A DNA stretch of 17,219 nucleotides from Acidobacteriota bacterium (GTDB lineage: Bacteria; Acidobacteriota; Terriglobia; UBA7540): assembly GCA_021786455.1 (NCBI GenBank), contig JAJYNF010000027.1, positions 1-17,219 of the forward strand, written 5' to 3'. Below the pieces are notes generated by a model that was given only the letters and a program-made list of their open reading frames with translations, was not told where the DNA came from and did no database searches. Shown here in pieces: positions 15,338 through 17,219 of this stretch (within the stretch, counting starts at the first letter, position 1; each line of letters opens with the position of its first letter). Position numbers and translations under genes: made by a program.

Positions 15338-15487
15338 ATGATGAAAAAAGCTCTCGAAGCCAGCTTCGCTATTGCACTTGCGGCGGCCGGTGCCGCTCTC
15401 GGGCCGCGCTTGGCAGGTGAAAGCTGGGCCGTGCCCGGCGGGCCGCTGGCCGCACGAGCCAGGGACGGGGGCAGGAGGCTTACATGA
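15338..15487 (+). CDS. Small exported peptide, 49 residues, unknown function
   Basis: This short gene has a very good RBS, GGGGAGG (15327-15333), 4 bases before the ATG at 15338 and 7 before a second ATG at 15341. The product starts MMKKALEASFAIALAAAGAALG, a basic start and hydrophobic stretch like a signal peptide, and continues with a short Gly/Pro/Arg-rich tail ending in ARARDGGRRLT. Its TGA overlaps the next gene's ATG as ATGA, so it may act partly as a translational coupler for that secreted protein. A hairpin (CGTCCC/GGGACG, 15314-15327) touches the RBS. I know no family for it. It could instead be a non-functional leader frame; the RBS, signal-like start and ATGA overlap make a real gene more likely. 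Confidence 0.6.
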   Translation: MMKKALEASFAIALAAAGAALGPRLAGESWAVPGGPLAARARDGGRRLT

Positions 15488-16266
15488 AACCTAAAGGCAG
15501 GCCGGTGATCCTGCTGCTGTCAGCGGGATGCCTGATCCTGATCCCTCCCCTTTGGGGCCTCCACCGCGCACGCGCTGCCGGGACCCAAGGGGGGCCGGTG
15601 CCTGGCGGCAAGCTGGTTGAGGTTGCGCCGGAGACGATGTGGGATGCAGTGTGGGTAACGAAGGTGACGGTCGGCGACAAATTCCTCCTCGCGCCCTATG
15701 GGAAGATCCTTTCGCCGCTGCCCAACGAGATTATCCCCGGGCACCGCTTCCTCGCTGGGGACGACTGGCTGAAAAACATGACGATCTACGTCGAGAACCG
15801 CACAGACAAGAACATCGCTTGGCTCGAGGTTTCGCTCCGCTTCCCCGAGACCGGGAACGGCCGGACCCAGCCCGTCTGGGACTATCGCATTCAGCTCGGC
15901 CGGATGCCCGCCGCGGATGCATTTGACGGGCGGACCGGCAAACCCCTGCACGTTGACCCGAAAGCGCAGCCCCTAAACCTCAAGCCAGGCCAGGTGCTGG
16001 TGGTTCGCGTTGCGGACTATATGAACAGGATAAGGGCCTATCTGGAGACCGCGATGCCGCTCTGGACGGTCACCCGGTGCTACATATACATCGCCGATTG
16101 CCTGTTTGCCGACGGCATGGGTTGGGGCGGCGGAGCGTACTCCGTTCCGGACCCGGCCCACCCCGGCAAATGGAGACACCTGGGCCAGCGGTACTTTCCC
16201 GGCAACCCCCATCGCTACCTGCCCAACGTGGTTACGGGGCGGCCGGGGCAGGCGCCCCAACCGTGA
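15484..16266 (+). CDS. Secreted protein of unknown function
   Basis: The 260-residue product has a signal peptide (KPKGRP, then VILLLSAGCLILIPPLWGL, probable cleavage after RARA at 31). The mature part looks like a beta-sandwich: DWLKNMTIYVENRTDKNIAW (94-113) and LEVSLRFPE (114-122), then LNLKPGQVLVVRVADY (164-179) and TRCYIYIADCLFADGMGWGG (197-216) with C199 and C206, ending in VPDPAHPGKWRHLGQRYFPG. This order resembles a family of secreted proteins that I recall from Acidobacteria, where a phrase like FEDGTMWxGG is followed by DPxxPGKW; no function is known to me. AGGAGG lies 5 bases before the ATG. The ATG overlaps the stop of the 49-residue gene, and the TGA stop overlaps the RBS of the cysteine-rich gene, so the three form a tight operon. 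Confidence 0.82.
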   Translation: MKPKGRPVILLLSAGCLILIPPLWGLHRARAAGTQGGPVPGGKLVEVAPETMWDAVWVTKVTVGDKFLLAPYGKILSPLPNEIIPGHRFLAGDDWLKNMTIYVENRTDKNIAWLEVSLRFPETGNGRTQPVWDYRIQLGRMPAADAFDGRTGKPLHVDPKAQPLNLKPGQVLVVRVADYMNRIRAYLETAMPLWTVTRCYIYIADCLFADGMGWGGGAYSVPDPAHPGKWRHLGQRYFPGNPHRYLPNVVTGRPGQAPQP

Positions 16267-16281
16267 AGGAGGTTGATGGCC

Positions 16282-16953
16282 ATGAAAAGGGCCGCCAGGC
16301 TGCTCCAGTTGGCCGTCTTCGCCACTGCGGTACTCACGCTCCCGCGGGCGGCCCGCAGAGCGAGGGCGCAGGCGGGGCAGTACTCCACCTGCATCACTTC
16401 GTTCGACACTACCTACGAAGAGGCGTGCGCCACGTGTTGCGTCAACTACGCAAGCGCGGGCGAGGTCAACGCCATTCAGGAAGAGGGCGACTCCTCCCCC
16501 GGGGACCAAAGCGCCGAGGACGATTACGTCGACTGCGGAGGGGCCGTGACAGGGGGATGCGACGTGGACTGCGGTACGGTGGACTGGATCGTGCCGTTCA
16601 CCGACGGGAGCTGCTGCGTACCGAATAACGATTACTGCGGCAGCGACTCCGACTGCTGCAGCGGCGTGTGCGACCTGTCGGTTTACTCGTGCGCCACCTG
16701 CGTGCCGGATGGCGACCAGGCCGCGTCCGGTTCGGACTGCTGCAGCGGCGTTTGGGACGGCAGCACCGACACCTGCCTTCCGCAGGGCTGCAGCACAAAC
16801 AGCGACTGCCCGTTTGGCTACGTCTGCGACCTCACCACCTACCAGTGCGTGACGTGCATCCCTGACGGGGACGCCTGCGACCCAACCCTCTACGACCAAG
16901 CTGGCTGCTGCAGCGGCGACTGCGACCCAAGTTTGTACATATGCACCGAGTAA
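16282..16953 (+). CDS. Secreted cysteine-rich protein with four tandem knottin-like modules
   Basis: The 223-residue product has a signal peptide (MKRAAR, then LLQLAVFATAVLTL) with an arginine-rich stretch before a likely ARA cleavage site near residue 30. The mature part has 28 cysteines. Residues about 36-111 form an eight-cysteine region that I do not recognise. Residues 112-221 are four modules with cystine-knot spacing: module 1 C112, C119, C125, C126, C130, C137 (C-x6-C-x5-CC-x3-C-x6-C); module 2 C140, C153, C154, C165, with A147 and W158 at two Cys positions; module 3 C170, C176, C182, C189, with P177 at one; module 4 C192, C199, C209, C210, C214, C221. Role unknown: an extracellular binding or inhibitor-like protein is only a guess. 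ATG 16282 is chosen because AAGGAGG (16266-16272) is 9 bases upstream; ATG 16276 is too close. Confidence 0.82.
   Translation: MKRAARLLQLAVFATAVLTLPRAARRARAQAGQYSTCITSFDTTYEEACATCCVNYASAGEVNAIQEEGDSSPGDQSAEDDYVDCGGAVTGGCDVDCGTVDWIVPFTDGSCCVPNNDYCGSDSDCCSGVCDLSVYSCATCVPDGDQAASGSDCCSGVWDGSTDTCLPQGCSTNSDCPFGYVCDLTTYQCVTCIPDGDACDPTLYDQAGCCSGDCDPSLYICTE
16651..16918 (+). repeat. Internal repeats in the cysteine-rich gene
   Basis: GACTGCTGCAGCGGCGT occurs at 16651-16667 and again at 16735-16751, exactly 84 bases (28 codons) apart. Its core CTGCTGCAGCGGCG recurs at 16905-16918, 168 bases further on. The copies encode the CCSG block of modules 1, 2 and 4. The DNA identity suggests rather recent duplication or exchange between modules. 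Confidence 0.75.
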
Positions 16954-16957
16954 ATGC

Positions 16958-17170
16958 CGGGTCCGACGAGCGCGGGTCATCGCCTTGGCGGCGACATTAA
17001 TGTTTGTCGGGGCGTGGGCGTCGTGTGGGGGTGGGAACGCCACAATCTCCGGCCTTCCGAAGCCGGTCGGTGGCACGCCGCCCGGCACCTACACGCTGAC
17101 GGTCACGGCCAGCTCGCCCTCGGGCGGCGGCCTGTCGCACTCCATCCCCATCACCCTGACCGTGCAGTAG
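16958..17170 (+). pseudogene. Orphan C-terminal module: hydrophobic segment, CGGG, Ig-like strand block
   Basis: The frame reads RVRRARVIALAATLMFVG, then AWASCGGGN, then GTPPGTYTLTVTASSPSG and SIPITLTVQ with stop TAG at 17168-17170. This resembles the very C-terminus of large Ig-repeat or propeller surface proteins that I recall from Acidobacteria (a basic and hydrophobic segment, a Cys-Gly run, then GTPAGTYTLTVT...VTLTVQ). The rest of such a protein is absent; the cysteine-rich gene lies directly upstream in another frame. There is no RBS for the in-frame TTG (16985). Alternatively it is a small lipoprotein: with one G fewer at 16959-16961, the ATG at 16954 (directly after the previous stop, TAAATG) would give MPVRRARVIALAATL with a lipobox ending ASC. 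A gene remnant, a frameshifted gene and a base-calling error cannot be told apart here. Confidence 0.5.
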
Positions 17171-17219
17171 CCCGCCTGGAGGCTGATCGCGCAAGCGGCG
17201 AGCGTGAACGCGGCGGAGG

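Noticed and set aside
15973..17088. Long minus-strand open frame (371 residues) opposite the secreted-protein genes
   Set aside because: It mirrors the GC-rich codon pattern of two well-supported plus-strand genes with good RBSs and signal peptides. Its Ala/Val/Arg-rich composition shows no domain.

Overview
The window reads as a piece of a high-GC bacterial chromosome, most likely from Acidobacteriota. I infer this from recalled protein families (the valS-nadC-birA-coaX-unknown-rlmD-comEC neighbourhood, the small unknown proteins and the secreted proteins at the right end), not from a database search. No rRNA, tRNA, CRISPR array, transposase or phage gene was seen.

Left part (1-8553): a dense plus-strand housekeeping cluster. 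It holds the 3' end of valS, then nadC (NAD synthesis, ATGA overlap with valS), birA (biotin ligase/repressor), coaX (type III pantothenate kinase), a conserved unknown protein, an RlmD/TrmA-type rRNA or tRNA m5U methyltransferase, and comEC (DNA-uptake channel). The comEC C-terminal metallo-beta-lactamase-like domain has lost its metal-binding motif. The birA-coaX gap can fold into two mutually exclusive RNA structures.

Middle part (8554-11751): a small conserved unknown gene behind a TATAAT box and a strong RBS, then a gap with a 118-bp palindromic, MITE/REP-like element. Next come two minus-strand redox genes: a thioredoxin-fold peroxiredoxin-like protein with CPTC, ending in a hairpin terminator, and a CoA-disulfide-reductase-type flavoprotein. 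The two share a GGTAAAATG element in their upstream regions.

Right part (11752-17219): polA on the plus strand. It has an intact 5' nuclease and polymerase, a dead proofreading domain, a helix-hairpin insertion, and tyrosine at the O-helix position that is phenylalanine in E. coli Pol I. It is followed by a run of exported products: a membrane-anchored thioredoxin-like protein (CHFC), a 49-residue signal-peptide-like peptide, a secreted unknown protein coupled to it by ATGA, and a secreted cysteine-rich protein. The window ends in an orphan Ig-like C-terminal module.

The most striking observation is the cysteine-rich protein at 16282-16953. Its C-terminal half is four tandem modules with inhibitor-cystine-knot (knottin) spacing. 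The two imperfect modules have each lost exactly one pair of cysteines that would be bonded in a canonical knot (C2/C5 in module 2, C1/C4 in module 3). An extracytoplasmic thioredoxin-like protein encoded nearby could serve its disulfide chemistry, but that link is inference.
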